NCBI GenBank assembly: GCA_040394635.1
Contig: JBEBRW010000019.1
Coordinates: 16,925 to 80,924 of the forward strand
From: UBA5239 sp040394635
GTDB lineage: Bacteria; Verrucomicrobiota; Lentisphaeria; Victivallales; Victivallaceae
Reading direction: 5' to 3'
Length of the DNA: 64,000 nt
In this document: piece by piece, positions 1 to 9,592 of the stretch
Layout of the letters: every line of letters begins with the position of its first letter
Numbering within the stretch: the stretch's first letter is position 1
Position numbers and translations under genes: made by a program
Notes under the pieces: model-generated
Database searches by the model: none
Seen by the model: only the letters and a program-made list of their open reading frames with translations
What the model was told of the DNA's origin: nothing

Positions 1-2
1 GC

Positions 3-1097
3 AATAACTACGGGCGCAACAGCCGCAACGGCTCGGTGTTCGTGACCAACCACGACGACTGCGGCTATCTTTTCGAAGGCTGGGACTGGAACTACTGGCC
101 GGGCGCCACCAGCGTGGTCCGTCCGCCGGTCGAGCTCTTCGAGGGCTACTCATTTTACGGGAACCGCTCGGATTTCGCAGGCGGAGCCACTTTGTCGGAT
201 AACGGCGTATGGGGCATGGATTATCAGGGCGCGGACGCCGCGTTCCGCAAGTCGGTGTTTTTCTTTGACAACCGGGTCACCGTCATGACCACAGACATCG
301 AAAAAGGAACTCCGCGCCCCGCCAATTCGCCCGGCGGCAAGGCTATAACCACCCTCTTTCAGCAGGGAGCGGCGGATGACCTGAAGCCGATTGCGGTAAA
401 TGGTGAGAATATCACTCAGTTCCCGTACACAGCCGAGCTTGACGGCAAAAGCATCAATACACTGGTCGACGGTCTCGGCAACGGCTATTACATCTGGCCG
501 GGCTCTGCGGTATCGGTTCAGCGCCGGGCTCAGGAATGGACCTATTTCTTCAAGAAATATCTGAAGGACCCGAAGGATAATCCCTGCATAAACATGCAGA
601 AAAAGCAGTTCCGCGAAACTCCGCTGGAGGATAACGCCAAATATTACAATCCGACACAGGGTAACTTCAATCTGGCCTATATCGATCATGGCGACGCTCC
701 GAAGGGCGCATCCTGCATCTACACCCTGCTGCCGGCCTCCGGCAGCGACGGCCTCCGGCAGTTTACCGGAGCCATGAAAAGCGCCACCCCGCCAGTCAAA
801 ATCCTTTATCAGAACAAAGACGTTCATGCCGTATACGACCCGGCGCTGCAAGCCACCGGTTATGTGGTTTACAACCACCGCACGCGGCTGGATAACGGCG
901 GCCCGCTGATTTCGACCAGCGCCCCGGCGTTTATCATGATCAAAGATCACGGCGACCGCTACGAAATCAGCGTGGCCTCCAGTGATCCGGAGCAGTCGGG
1001 AACATTCTCGCTGCGGTTACAGGGACTCAGCAAGTCGGTCAAAATCAAATCGGCTTATCCGAATTCCGCAGTAATCGAAATAACCAAAAATCAGTAA
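3..1097 (+). CDS. Polysaccharide lyase family 8 (chondroitin/hyaluronan-type lyase), C-terminal part
   Basis: The frame is open from base 3, so the gene begins outside the window; the GTG at 36 is internal, not a start. The visible part carries the PL8 signature region NNYGRNSRNGS followed by GWDWNYWPGATSV, which corresponds to the W-D-W-N-x-x-P-G-(A/T)-T block of chondroitin and hyaluronan lyases, then a beta-rich super-sandwich domain to the end. Such enzymes cleave uronic-acid glycosaminoglycans by beta-elimination, normally outside the cytoplasm. The catalytic His/Tyr helical domain would lie upstream and cannot be checked. It ends 8 bases before a GH29 fucosidase, so the two are probably co-transcribed. 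The family call is fairly secure; the exact substrate is not. Confidence 0.8.
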   Translation, partial: NNYGRNSRNGSVFVTNHDDCGYLFEGWDWNYWPGATSVVRPPVELFEGYSFYGNRSDFAGGATLSDNGVWGMDYQGADAAFRKSVFFFDNRVTVMTTDIEKGTPRPANSPGGKAITTLFQQGAADDLKPIAVNGENITQFPYTAELDGKSINTLVDGLGNGYYIWPGSAVSVQRRAQEWTYFFKKYLKDPKDNPCINMQKKQFRETPLEDNAKYYNPTQGNFNLAYIDHGDAPKGASCIYTLLPASGSDGLRQFTGAMKSATPPVKILYQNKDVHAVYDPALQATGYVVYNHRTRLDNGGPLISTSAPAFIMIKDHGDRYEISVASSDPEQSGTFSLRLQGLSKSVKIKSAYPNSAVIEITKNQ

Positions 1098-1105
1098 GGT
1101 AAATT

Positions 1106-2371
1106 ATGATCAAATTCTTCACGGAATCCCGTTTCGGCATGTTTATTCACTTCGGCCTTTATGCCATCCCCGGCGGAATCTGGAAGGGCAAGGAACAGGG
1201 ACGCAACCGCTATGCGGAGTGGATCAAGTACCAGGCGCAGTGGCCGGACGGCGGCGCGATATCCGACCAGGAATACAATGAGCTGGCCAAAGCGTTCAAT
1301 CCGGTGAAATTCAACGCGGATGAATGGGTGCTGGAAGCGAAAAATGCCGGCATGAAATACATCGTCATCACCACCAAGCACCACGACGGCTTCGCACTGT
1401 GGGACTCCCAGGCGGATGATTATAATATCGTCCGGCAGACTCCGTTCAAACGCGACCTCATTCGCGAGTTGAAGGAAGCCTGCGACCGCCACGGCATCAT
1501 CCTCGGCGCATATTATTCGCATTGGCTCGACTGGAACTACCCCGGCGGCGGCCTGCCGCAATGGCCCGAGATCCCGGCCGATCCACCGGTACAACAGCCC
1601 TCCGACGCGGAATTCGAGCAGTATTTCACCCGCAAATGCCTGCCGCAGGTGACCGAACTGCTCGATGATTACGGTATCCGCCTTTTCTGGTTCGACAACT
1701 GGTGCAAAACGCCGTTCCTGACCGACGACCGGCTTGACCGCCTGACCGGGCTGGTTCATTCGCGCGGCGGCATCGTTAACAGCCGCATCGGCGTAACCTG
1801 GAACCACACACAGGGGAACAACGCCGCCATCGACTACATCTCCATGGGGGATAACGAATTTCCTTCCGCTAAACAGGACCGCCCATGGGAAACCAGCGGC
1901 ACCTTCAACGATTCCTGGGGCTACCACAAGCTCGATTTCGGCTGGAAGCCGACCGGGTACCTGCTCCGGTGCCTTATCAGCAACGCCAGTTGCGGCGGCA
2001 ATTACCAACTGAACGTCGGGCCACTGCCGGACGGCAGCATTCCCGCGCCGTCGGTCCGCCGCCTCCGTGAAGTCGGCGCCTGGCTGGCCGTCAACGGAGA
2101 AAGCATCTATGACACCACATCGTCCTCTCTGCCACAGCCTTCCTGGGGCAAATTGACGCAGGGGAAAGACGGTACGCTATATGCTCATGTATTCGTCAAT
2201 GAACCGGCGTGCACGCTCCGAATCGACGGTTTGAGCCGTCCGCCCGCCTCGATCGAGATCATGGAGACGGGACAAGCGGTAAATTTCGATTTCCAGGCCG
2301 GAACCCTGCTGCTGCAAATGCCTCCGGAAAGCAAATCCCCCGACCTGAATGTCCTGAAAATCAAGAACTGA
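1106..2371 (+). CDS. GH29 alpha-L-fucosidase
   Basis: A 421-residue protein with the GH29 barrel from its first residues: FGMFIHFGLYAIPGG (10-24), ADEWVLEAKNAGMKYIV (71-87), TTKHHDGFALWDS (89-101) and LFWFDNW (193-199). Asp197 is the likely catalytic nucleophile. A short beta domain follows. Family members release alpha-linked fucose by a retaining mechanism. No signal peptide is visible, so it probably acts in the cytoplasm on imported oligosaccharides. The ATG at 1106 is preceded by AAGG at about 8 bases and lies 8 bases after the PL8 stop, which suggests one transcript. The linkage specificity cannot be read from the sequence. Confidence 0.9.
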   Translation: MIKFFTESRFGMFIHFGLYAIPGGIWKGKEQGRNRYAEWIKYQAQWPDGGAISDQEYNELAKAFNPVKFNADEWVLEAKNAGMKYIVITTKHHDGFALWDSQADDYNIVRQTPFKRDLIRELKEACDRHGIILGAYYSHWLDWNYPGGGLPQWPEIPADPPVQQPSDAEFEQYFTRKCLPQVTELLDDYGIRLFWFDNWCKTPFLTDDRLDRLTGLVHSRGGIVNSRIGVTWNHTQGNNAAIDYISMGDNEFPSAKQDRPWETSGTFNDSWGYHKLDFGWKPTGYLLRCLISNASCGGNYQLNVGPLPDGSIPAPSVRRLREVGAWLAVNGESIYDTTSSSLPQPSWGKLTQGKDGTLYAHVFVNEPACTLRIDGLSRPPASIEIMETGQAVNFDFQAGTLLLQMPPESKSPDLNVLKIKN

Positions 2372-2380
2372 CCCGGGATA

Positions 2381-2827
2381 TTATTTCTTCCGGTGCAGGA
2401 ACCGGTGCAGCGAATTGGTGAATAACTCACGTGCTTTGTCGGAGAATGGCGGGGGACCGCCGCCGATTTCGCCGGTGCTCCGCAGTTCTTCCATCAGTTC
2501 GCGCATGGCCAGGGCATTTTTGATATTGGCGGGGGTGAAGAATTCGCCGCGCGGATTGAGAACCTCGGCTCCGCCCGCAAGGGCGCGGTCGGCCAATGGA
2601 ATATCCGCGGTAACCACGAGATCGCCCGGAGAGAGGTGTTCGACAATCCAGTCGTCAGCGGCATTGAAGGCATTTCCGGCGGATGCGACTTTGACGTATT
2701 CCGAAGCAGAAGGACGCGGCGCCTGAGCGGCCACCAGTACGGTTTCCACTTTTTCGCGCTCGGCCACTTTAAGCAGAACTTCTTTCAGCGGCCGGGGAAG
2801 CGCATCGGCATCAACCAGAATCCTCAT
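2381..2827 (-). CDS. yaiI: YaiI/YqxD family (UPF0178, DUF188) protein
   Basis: A 148-residue protein starting MRILVDADALPRPLKEVLL, the hallmark of the UPF0178 family, with the conserved block DLVVTADIPLADRALAGGAEVLNPRGEFF around residues 69-97. The fold is PIN-like and the VDAD and TADIPLAD acidic residues are retained, but no activity is established for the family. Its ATG overlaps the stop of the upstream DEAD-box helicase gene by 4 bases (ATGA), so the two are translationally coupled. It converges on the GH29 gene with only 9 bases between the stops, and no clear terminator fits there. Confidence 0.88.
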   Translation of the reverse strand: MRILVDADALPRPLKEVLLKVAEREKVETVLVAAQAPRPSASEYVKVASAGNAFNAADDWIVEHLSPGDLVVTADIPLADRALAGGAEVLNPRGEFFTPANIKNALAMRELMEELRSTGEIGGGPPPFSDKARELFTNSLHRFLHRKK

Positions 2828-4446
2828 TTACTTTCGGGAAGCTCTCCGCCGGCTTCGATGATGGCGGCGGCTTCGGCTTTTTCCTCGGGGGACTTGGCGG
2901 CGGCGACCTGACGCTCGTGCTCTTCCTTCTCGCGCAGCGCCATGCGGTCGCGCCATTCAAAAGGCGACGGCAGCTTGACCCACTCGTCTTCCGGAATCAC
3001 ACAGTGAAATTCGGTATTCTGCTGTTTTTCGAGTTCGGGCAGTACATAACCGCCGAATTCGCAAACCAGGCTGATCGACTTGCCTTTGTGCCCGGCCCGG
3101 CCGGTACGGCCGATGCGGTGCACGTAATCCTCGGCGCGCTCCGGCAGGTCATAGTTGATGACCAGCGAGACATCATCCACGTGGATACCGCGGGCGGCCA
3201 CGTCGGTGGCAATCAGGATGCGCTCGGTGCCCTTGCGGAAACGCTCGAGAATCTTCATGCGCTTCTCCTGCGGCACGTCGCCGGAGAGCAATGCGGTGTA
3301 AATATTGTATTTGGCCAGCTGGCGCACAAGGTCCTCGTTGCGGTCCTTGCGGTTGCCGAAAATGATGACGCGTTCGTATTGCTCATGCGAAAGAATCCAC
3401 AGCAGCATCGGCAGTTTTTCCTTGCGGGTGACTACGTAGAACTGTTGATCGATCAGGTCGGTGACAAGCTGTTCGGATTCGCTTTCCATCACCGCGGGGT
3501 CGATCAGCCATTTGTCGACCAGACGGATGATGTCGGGGTCGAGCGTAGCGCTGTACAGCATGGTCTGGCGTTTGCCCGCGGGCGGGAGCTGGCTGACGAT
3601 ACGGCGGACGTCCGGGATAAATCCCATGTCCAGCATACGGTCAGCTTCGTCGATGACCAGGATTTCGGTTTTCGAGAGGTTCAGGTAACCGCCGCGGCTG
3701 TAGTCGATGATACGCCCGGGGGTACCGATCAGAATGTCAATGGGCTTCTCCAGCCGGTCGCGCTGTTTCTTGTAATCCATACCGCCGAAAATCACCAGAT
3801 TGTTGAGGTTGGCGAAACAGGAGAGCGCCTCGGCGTCCTTGTGAATCTGGATCGCCAGTTCACGGGTCGGAGCCAGCACCAGCGTGCGGCAGGTGCCGGG
3901 TTTGCGGTCCGGCTGCGGATTGTTCAGAATGTGGGTGAAGGCCGCAATCAGGAAAGCCGCAGTTTTGCCGGTACCGGTCTGGGCCTTGCCGGTCAGGTCG
4001 CGCCCGCTCAGCAGCACCGGCAGCGATTTGGCCTGAATCGGTGTGCAGTATTTGAAGTCCAGATCCTGCAGACCGTACAGGATATCGTCGTGGATCGGCA
4101 GGTCGCCGAAACGGACCTTGCCCTCTTCCTCGGGGACGATTTCCAGGCGCTCCGGTCGCTCCGGTTTCCGCCGTTCCATTACCGGCGCGGAGGACTCCGT
4201 CGATTCGTATTTTTTCGGCTTCTGTTTCTTCTTCTTCCGGTCGCGTTTACGCTCGTCTCTTTCGGCGGCGGCGACAATGATTTCGGAAACTTCAGGAGCG
4301 GAACGTTTCTTTCTCTGGCGATTCTTTTTCTTCTCGTCGGACTGCGGAGGCGGATTGTGGGCGGCGGGCGCAGCAGATGGGCGCACAGCAGGCGCGGCGG
4401 GTTCAACTTTGAGAAGACCGGTAAGTTTTTTCAGAAAATTCAGCAA
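2824..4446 (-). CDS. DEAD-box ATP-dependent RNA helicase (RhlB/RhlE type)
   Basis: A 540-residue protein. After a highly basic, low-complexity N-terminus (Lys/Arg-rich, roughly 37-105) come the Q motif (about 128-142), Walker A AQTGTGKT (155-162), PTREL (193-197), DEAD (266-269), SAT (299-301) and the C-terminal HRIGRTGRAG block. It should unwind RNA duplexes in ribosome assembly or mRNA decay. The frame opens with TTG at 4446, with AGGA about 10 bases upstream and an in-frame stop just before it; no ATG is available at the N-terminus, so a TTG start is likely. It is the first gene of a pair with yaiI. Confidence 0.92.
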   Translation of the reverse strand: MLNFLKKLTGLLKVEPAAPAVRPSAAPAAHNPPPQSDEKKKNRQRKKRSAPEVSEIIVAAAERDERKRDRKKKKQKPKKYESTESSAPVMERRKPERPERLEIVPEEEGKVRFGDLPIHDDILYGLQDLDFKYCTPIQAKSLPVLLSGRDLTGKAQTGTGKTAAFLIAAFTHILNNPQPDRKPGTCRTLVLAPTRELAIQIHKDAEALSCFANLNNLVIFGGMDYKKQRDRLEKPIDILIGTPGRIIDYSRGGYLNLSKTEILVIDEADRMLDMGFIPDVRRIVSQLPPAGKRQTMLYSATLDPDIIRLVDKWLIDPAVMESESEQLVTDLIDQQFYVVTRKEKLPMLLWILSHEQYERVIIFGNRKDRNEDLVRQLAKYNIYTALLSGDVPQEKRMKILERFRKGTERILIATDVAARGIHVDDVSLVINYDLPERAEDYVHRIGRTGRAGHKGKSISLVCEFGGYVLPELEKQQNTEFHCVIPEDEWVKLPSPFEWRDRMALREKEEHERQVAAAKSPEEKAEAAAIIEAGGELPESK

Positions 4447-4515
4447 AACTAGTTTATCCTATGTTAGATTCAGCAAACTACTACTATAGCATAAGTCTGC
4501 TGAAAATCAAGGGCT

Positions 4516-5481
4516 TCAGCGAATATTCCAGTAAGGAAGTGGAAAGTCTGCCATGGTATGGAGCCCGGCCGAACTGCGCCGGAGCGCCGCCGCACAATTC
4601 AAGACGATCGCCGCCGACCCGGTATCGCCGTTGATTCCCCCCTCGATCCGGCTGGTAAACGAGGGGTTACCGGTGATTTCGACCTGGTCGTGGGGAGTCT
4701 TTTCGCCGTCGGTGGCTTTGAAGAAAAGTTCAATTTTCCGGTCCTCGCCCACATAACCGGCGACGGTCTGTTGAATGCCGGCGACCTTGCCGTCAGGGCC
4801 GGTCACCGGGTTGATTTCGTTGTCGAAGCGCGTGATCTCCCACTGAAAAGCGTCGGCCAGCATCCACATCGACTCCGTCAGCCCGATATGGCCGAAACCG
4901 CCGGCGGCGTTCTTCGCCGCGAATTCATCGGGAGTCATGCCAACGCCGACTTTGTACTGGAACTGCGGGCGGCGAAACGCGGTATTCTGAACCCGCGAGA
5001 TCCGGATATGGTCGATTTGCTGGCAGATCGAACTCATGACCAGCGGCAGGAAATCCATCAGGAAGCCGGGGTTCACGCCGGTGCCGACCACCGCCACCCC
5101 GCGCCGCCGCGCCGCCACATCCAGCTCGGCCGCCAGGCGCGGCACGGTCTTCCAAGGATAAGCCAGCTCCTCGCAGGTGGTCACCACCGGCACACTGCAG
5201 GAAATGACTTCCTTCAGCGCTTCCGCGGCCGCCGCCAGCGACGACACGGTGGTGACGATTGCCGCGTCGGCCTCAACTTTGTTCAGCAGTCCGCGGATGG
5301 AACTCTCCACCTTCACCCCGCTCGGGGCTCCGCCGCACAATTCGCCGAGATCCCTGCCCTGCAGCGCCGGATCGCTGTCCACCGCGCCGACGAACTCGAA
5401 ATGCTCTTTATTCCGGGCTGCCCTGGCAATCATCAATCCGACTTGCCCGGCTCCGACTAACACCAGATTTAGCTTTCTCAT
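4516..5481 (-). CDS. NAD(P)-dependent dehydrogenase of the dihydrodipicolinate reductase / 2,4-diaminopentanoate dehydrogenase type
   Basis: About 321 residues. The N-terminus LNLVLVGAGQVGLMIARAA is a Rossmann nucleotide-binding motif (GxGxxG). The middle block VGTGVNPGFLMDFLP is characteristic of the diaminopentanoate dehydrogenase-like branch, whose members oxidise or reduce an amine-bearing carbon with NAD(P). The start was set at the ATG at 5481 (MRKLN), with AGAGGA about 7 bases upstream, rather than the longer frame. The gene overlaps the end of the upstream MFS gene by 74 bases in another frame, so the pair is an operon. The ornithine-degradation partner genes are absent nearby, so the true substrate is unknown. 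Confidence 0.7.
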   Translation of the reverse strand: MRKLNLVLVGAGQVGLMIARAARNKEHFEFVGAVDSDPALQGRDLGELCGGAPSGVKVESSIRGLLNKVEADAAIVTTVSSLAAAAEALKEVISCSVPVVTTCEELAYPWKTVPRLAAELDVAARRRGVAVVGTGVNPGFLMDFLPLVMSSICQQIDHIRISRVQNTAFRRPQFQYKVGVGMTPDEFAAKNAAGGFGHIGLTESMWMLADAFQWEITRFDNEINPVTGPDGKVAGIQQTVAGYVGEDRKIELFFKATDGEKTPHDQVEITGNPSFTSRIEGGINGDTGSAAIVLNCAAALRRSSAGLHTMADFPLPYWNIR

Positions 5482-6688
5482 ACTTTGTCCTCTGCCAAAT
5501 AACAATCATGAACATCGGTACCAGGATGGCAAACACCAACGCCCCGACATAAAAAATACTCCGTACCCCGAAATGAAAAATGATATATCCCCCCATGACC
5601 GAGCTGATCAGCGAACCGCCGACCCGCGCGCTGGCCGACAAGCCGAACACCGAACCGCGTTTGGACGGCGGCGTGGCCCGCGACAACATGGTCTGGAAAA
5701 CCGGGTCGATCCCGCCCGCGAAAAAATAGTTCAGGAAACGCCCGAAACCGAGCATCCCCAGCGAACCGGAGAAACCCTGCACAAGCATCATCAGCGCGGA
5801 GCCGATGGCCGCCGGGATGACGATTTTGCCCGGCGAGAAACGGTCGCTCAGGTACCCCAGCAGCAGTCCGGAAATGATCCCGGCCACAGCGGCGATCGCA
5901 CTGATGACGGCGGTCCACTTGGCGGTGTCTTCCGGCCCGTGGACCTCCTCCACCAGCATCGCCACAAACGGACTGTCGAAATTACGCGCCACCCCGATGA
6001 AAAGGAATAGAATAAGCAGGCTCCATACCGCCAGGCTGAAACTCGGCACCAGGCGTTTTTTAATCGACGGCTGCAGCCGCGCCATGGCTTCTTTTTTGCG
6101 CGCCATATCCCTCGGCACAAACTCCTCTTCGACGAAAAACAACACCAGCGCGGCAGCCGCCAGCAGCATGAATCCGCATATGAAAAACGTCCAGGTAAAA
6201 CCGAGCTTGCTGATCGTATACCCCCCGATCACGAACCCGATCATGTTGCCGCTCCACAGCGCCGAACTCAGCGCGCCGAGCGCGAAACCGTGTTTCTCCT
6301 CCGGCGTGGTACTGCACACCAGCGTCTGCGCCGCATTCACCGTGCCGGAAAAAACCCCGACCACGAAACGCAGAAAAACCAGGATAAACGGCAGCGGCGA
6401 AAAAGCCATCAACGGCATAATCAACCCCGAAAGCAAGTTGGCGCGCAGCAGCATGATCTTGCGCCCGAAGCGGTCCGCCAGCACACCCCACAGCGGCGTA
6501 AAAATGCAGAACCCGACCTGTCCGGCGAAGTAAAACGCCGCCACCCAGACACCGCGGACGCTGTCATCGGAAATATTCATTTGGTCGCGCAGGAAGATGG
6601 GGATAAAAGGCACTACGGCCCCGAAGGCTGCCAGCGATAAAATCTGCGAAAGCCAGACAAAAAATAAATTTTTCTTCCAGTTAACCAT
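5408..6688 (-). CDS. Major facilitator superfamily transporter
   Basis: A 426-residue hydrophobic protein with about 12 membrane segments and the MFS motif A, GVLADRFGRK (68-77), between the second and third helices. A long basic and acidic loop (about 195-218) separates the two six-helix halves, and a weaker motif A copy GYLSDRF follows it. The C-terminal tail is hydrophilic and overlaps the start of the downstream dehydrogenase. The overall pattern resembles drug or sugar efflux members (DHA1 type), but the substrate cannot be deduced. Its association with an amine-dehydrogenase-like enzyme hints at export or import of a small amino compound; this is inference. Confidence 0.85.
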   Translation of the reverse strand: MVNWKKNLFFVWLSQILSLAAFGAVVPFIPIFLRDQMNISDDSVRGVWVAAFYFAGQVGFCIFTPLWGVLADRFGRKIMLLRANLLSGLIMPLMAFSPLPFILVFLRFVVGVFSGTVNAAQTLVCSTTPEEKHGFALGALSSALWSGNMIGFVIGGYTISKLGFTWTFFICGFMLLAAAALVLFFVEEEFVPRDMARKKEAMARLQPSIKKRLVPSFSLAVWSLLILFLFIGVARNFDSPFVAMLVEEVHGPEDTAKWTAVISAIAAVAGIISGLLLGYLSDRFSPGKIVIPAAIGSALMMLVQGFSGSLGMLGFGRFLNYFFAGGIDPVFQTMLSRATPPSKRGSVFGLSASARVGGSLISSVMGGYIIFHFGVRSIFYVGALVFAILVPMFMIVIWQRTKYEKAKSGVSRSRASRIDDCQGSPE

Positions 6689-6829
6689 GGTGGAACCGCA
6701 TATCTGTCCTTGAACAATATGCAGTTTAATTTACACCCCATTTGAAAAATTCCCAATAGGGTACGGCAAAAAAGAGACATTTCCATGTTAAACTTTAACA
6801 TCCCGGAAAAATCACTTTCAGAAGCCGCG

Positions 6830-9562
6830 TTACCCGATGCGCACCGGGCCAAGCAGCCCGGACGGCAGGTCGGCCAGCCGGTCGTGATTGCCCAGCGCAT
6901 TGAATACTTCCAGTTCCAGTTCGTATTTGCCGGGCTGCAGGCAGCCCAGTCCGGTCATGAACGGGTTGCCGATGCAGACTTTCAGGAGCTCGCCGTTCAG
7001 CTTCACATTGACGCCGTCGATGACCCGCCCCATGTCCAGATGATACGTCCGCGCTTCCGGCACCTCGAACACCCGCCGGTAAACCGCACGGCCCGAGTAT
7101 GTGCCGTAGCCCAGCACCGACCACGGCTGCAGAACATCCAGCGTGAACTTGTCGTCGCACGCGGTCAGGTAAGGCAGCGCCTTCTGCCCGTGACGATAGA
7201 TCGCCTGAAAATTGCCGTACAGATACGGCATTTCCGTGAATACGGCGCCGCGCAGTTGGACGACATTCAGGGTCGGCACGCTGCCGGTGCGCAGCATCGG
7301 CGTAATGTCAGCTTCCAGGTTCAGGCAGTCGTAACGCCGCGATTTCTTGAAATCCGTCACCGGGCAATCGTTAACCGTGAGCACCCAGTCGTCGCCATCC
7401 AGCGCACTGACATCCATAACGAGCATCACGCGGCCATTGCCGGAGTAGAGGAAGCGGGACTGGATATATTCCGGGTTCTCCTCCGGACAGCACTGACGGT
7501 GAAGCAGATCGAACATCTCCGTAAAACTGTTTTTGATGGTCCAGACGTTCAGCGGCACATGGTTTTCGTCGAACTGCACGCTCCAGCCGTCGCGCAGGGC
7601 GACCGCCTTGGTGAAGTCGGGTTCGCGCACCGTTTCGCCCGGGGCCAGCAGCCGCGAGCTCCGCGGCGCCAGGTGGAGCGCCACGCCGTCAAGCGTACCC
7701 GTGAACACATGGTTCGCACGGTTAAATGCAAAACTGTAGACCGCGCCGTCCACTTTGACCTGACGGAGCAGGATATCCTGCGCGCCCTCGCCGGCGACAA
7801 CCGGCCCGGGAATCGCGTCAAACGGCAGTTCATCGACCACCGTGCAGGGCCACGTGCCGCCTTCCAGCAGCGCGGGCTGTTCGGCGTAAACCCAGAGCTT
7901 GCCGCCCAGCTTCACGTATTCGTCCAGCAACGCCGCGGTGCCGGCCTCCATCCAGGAGCAGTGCGCCACGATAAAATACGGGAACTCCGCGAGCAGTTTT
8001 TCCGCCCCCCACTCCGCCATGGTGAGCTCGTCGAGGAAGTCAAAGTCCTTGTGATGCGAGAGCAGGTATTCGGAAAAGCGGTGCATGGCTGCTTCGCGCG
8101 GGTCGGTCCGGTACTCCCCGGTGAAGCGGCAGTAAAAACTCGGCGCTGAATAGAGCACGCCCAACTGAACCGTGGTTTCGCCGCCGGCCATGAATTCACA
8201 AATCTGCTTGGCTTCGCTCCACAACTGGTGGATCTGCGGCCACTGCGAGTGCTGATAAAAGAGCGGCGGCGGCACTTCGTCCTTGCGCGGGCCATCCAGC
8301 GAATAACTCAGTCCGTGGACGTTGAAATAAGTGATGCCCATGGCGATATGATAATCCAGAATGAACCGGATGTCCGCCAGGCTGGTTTCGCTGCCGGTCA
8401 CCGCCAGCGCATCGCTCCCCGCCTGCGGTTTGTCAAAAAGCCGCGCGGCGGATACCACCACTTTTAAACCGGTATGGTACGACGAACAATCCGGCCACGC
8501 CACCAGCGCGCCCAGCGGGTCGCTGCAGGGCAGATCGAGATATTTGTAACAGCGCAATTCGTTCGGCCACCAGAGCGACACCCACCCCAGGAACTCCGTC
8601 CGGCTCAGGTGTCCGATGCTCTCGATGCCATGTTCGCGGCACCAGTCCTGCGTCTGCTCCAGGTAAGAGGAGCACAGCAGCCGCATCTGGGTCTGCCGGT
8701 AATGATGGCGCAGCAGAGGCGATTTCCCGTCGATATCCAGCGCCAGGTGCGCCAGGTGCGGCAGCAGGTCATAGCCGTGTTCTTCCTGGAACTCAGCGGC
8801 GAAGCTGCCGGTCCACGGGAAAAATCCGGCCGGAGCCGGCTCGTCCATAAATGTCGAAACCATCACATCATTGAACAATTCCCCGCCGAGCTGGCGGATG
8901 TATTCCGCATGGGTGTATTCGATGAAGCGCCGGGTGGTTTCCGGGTTCATGATATCACTGTTGTGACCAGTGCTCTGCCGCACCACCTGGGCCACGACGA
9001 TCCGGCAATCCCGGTCCGCCTTCCACATCAGGGCAAAGCGTTTGGGGTTCATCCCGACCCGCCAGTGCGGCGCGCCGACTTTGACCGCTTCCGAGTAGGC
9101 GCTGTGGCTGATATAGCGCCGGTGCCAGCTGGGGCTGACCGTGCCGCAGTGCGCCGTGATATCCTCGATCGCGCCGTCCGAAACGGCAAAACAGCGCAGC
9201 ACGCACCCTTCCTGTTCCAGCGACTGCTCGACCATTTCACCGGCCCGCGCCTCGATGTGGGTGAAAACCAGATGCTGGGCCATCAGCTCCGGATTGTTCC
9301 AGATAACCCGGTTCCCGGCCACCGGCGAGGGATAATAATCCTCGTCCCAGATCGCCATTTTGATCCCGCGCTGACGGCACACCTCGGCAATGGTCCGCAT
9401 GGCGTCCCACCACGCCTCCGACATGTACGGCGTCCGCAGCCCCTGCCGGGCGTGCGCGTACAGGCATTCGATGCCGCAATCGGCAGCATCGTTTACCTGG
9501 CGGATCAGCTCCTCGCGCTCCAGCAAGTGATTCAGAAAATATTGACCGGCAATGTTAATCAT
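6830..9562 (-). CDS. Large glycosidase, GH106-like (barrel plus C-terminal sugar-binding beta-sandwich)
   Basis: A 910-residue protein without a signal peptide. The N-terminal part has a TIM-barrel beginning seen in GH106-type proteins: LYAHARQGLRTPYMSEAWW (54-72) and RGIKMAIWDEDYYPS (89-103). The C-terminus carries a GH2-like sugar-binding domain ending with DMGRVIDGVNVKLNGE and LPSGLLGPVRIG, a pattern shared with rhamnosidase-type GH106 enzymes. I infer hydrolysis of rhamnose- or related deoxysugar-containing oligosaccharides in the cytoplasm, with low certainty on the sugar. Translation starts at the ATG at 9562, with GGGAACG upstream. It lies 30 bases downstream of mtfA on the same strand. 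Confidence 0.6.
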   Translation of the reverse strand: MINIAGQYFLNHLLEREELIRQVNDAADCGIECLYAHARQGLRTPYMSEAWWDAMRTIAEVCRQRGIKMAIWDEDYYPSPVAGNRVIWNNPELMAQHLVFTHIEARAGEMVEQSLEQEGCVLRCFAVSDGAIEDITAHCGTVSPSWHRRYISHSAYSEAVKVGAPHWRVGMNPKRFALMWKADRDCRIVVAQVVRQSTGHNSDIMNPETTRRFIEYTHAEYIRQLGGELFNDVMVSTFMDEPAPAGFFPWTGSFAAEFQEEHGYDLLPHLAHLALDIDGKSPLLRHHYRQTQMRLLCSSYLEQTQDWCREHGIESIGHLSRTEFLGWVSLWWPNELRCYKYLDLPCSDPLGALVAWPDCSSYHTGLKVVVSAARLFDKPQAGSDALAVTGSETSLADIRFILDYHIAMGITYFNVHGLSYSLDGPRKDEVPPPLFYQHSQWPQIHQLWSEAKQICEFMAGGETTVQLGVLYSAPSFYCRFTGEYRTDPREAAMHRFSEYLLSHHKDFDFLDELTMAEWGAEKLLAEFPYFIVAHCSWMEAGTAALLDEYVKLGGKLWVYAEQPALLEGGTWPCTVVDELPFDAIPGPVVAGEGAQDILLRQVKVDGAVYSFAFNRANHVFTGTLDGVALHLAPRSSRLLAPGETVREPDFTKAVALRDGWSVQFDENHVPLNVWTIKNSFTEMFDLLHRQCCPEENPEYIQSRFLYSGNGRVMLVMDVSALDGDDWVLTVNDCPVTDFKKSRRYDCLNLEADITPMLRTGSVPTLNVVQLRGAVFTEMPYLYGNFQAIYRHGQKALPYLTACDDKFTLDVLQPWSVLGYGTYSGRAVYRRVFEVPEARTYHLDMGRVIDGVNVKLNGELLKVCIGNPFMTGLGCLQPGKYELELEVFNALGNHDRLADLPSGLLGPVRIG

Positions 9563-9592
9563 GATTATTCGTTCCCATATATAATAGTAGTT

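Noticed and set aside
2917..4452. A 511-codon plus-strand ORF opposite the DEAD-box helicase
   Set aside because: The minus-strand gene carries every helicase motif; this frame has none.
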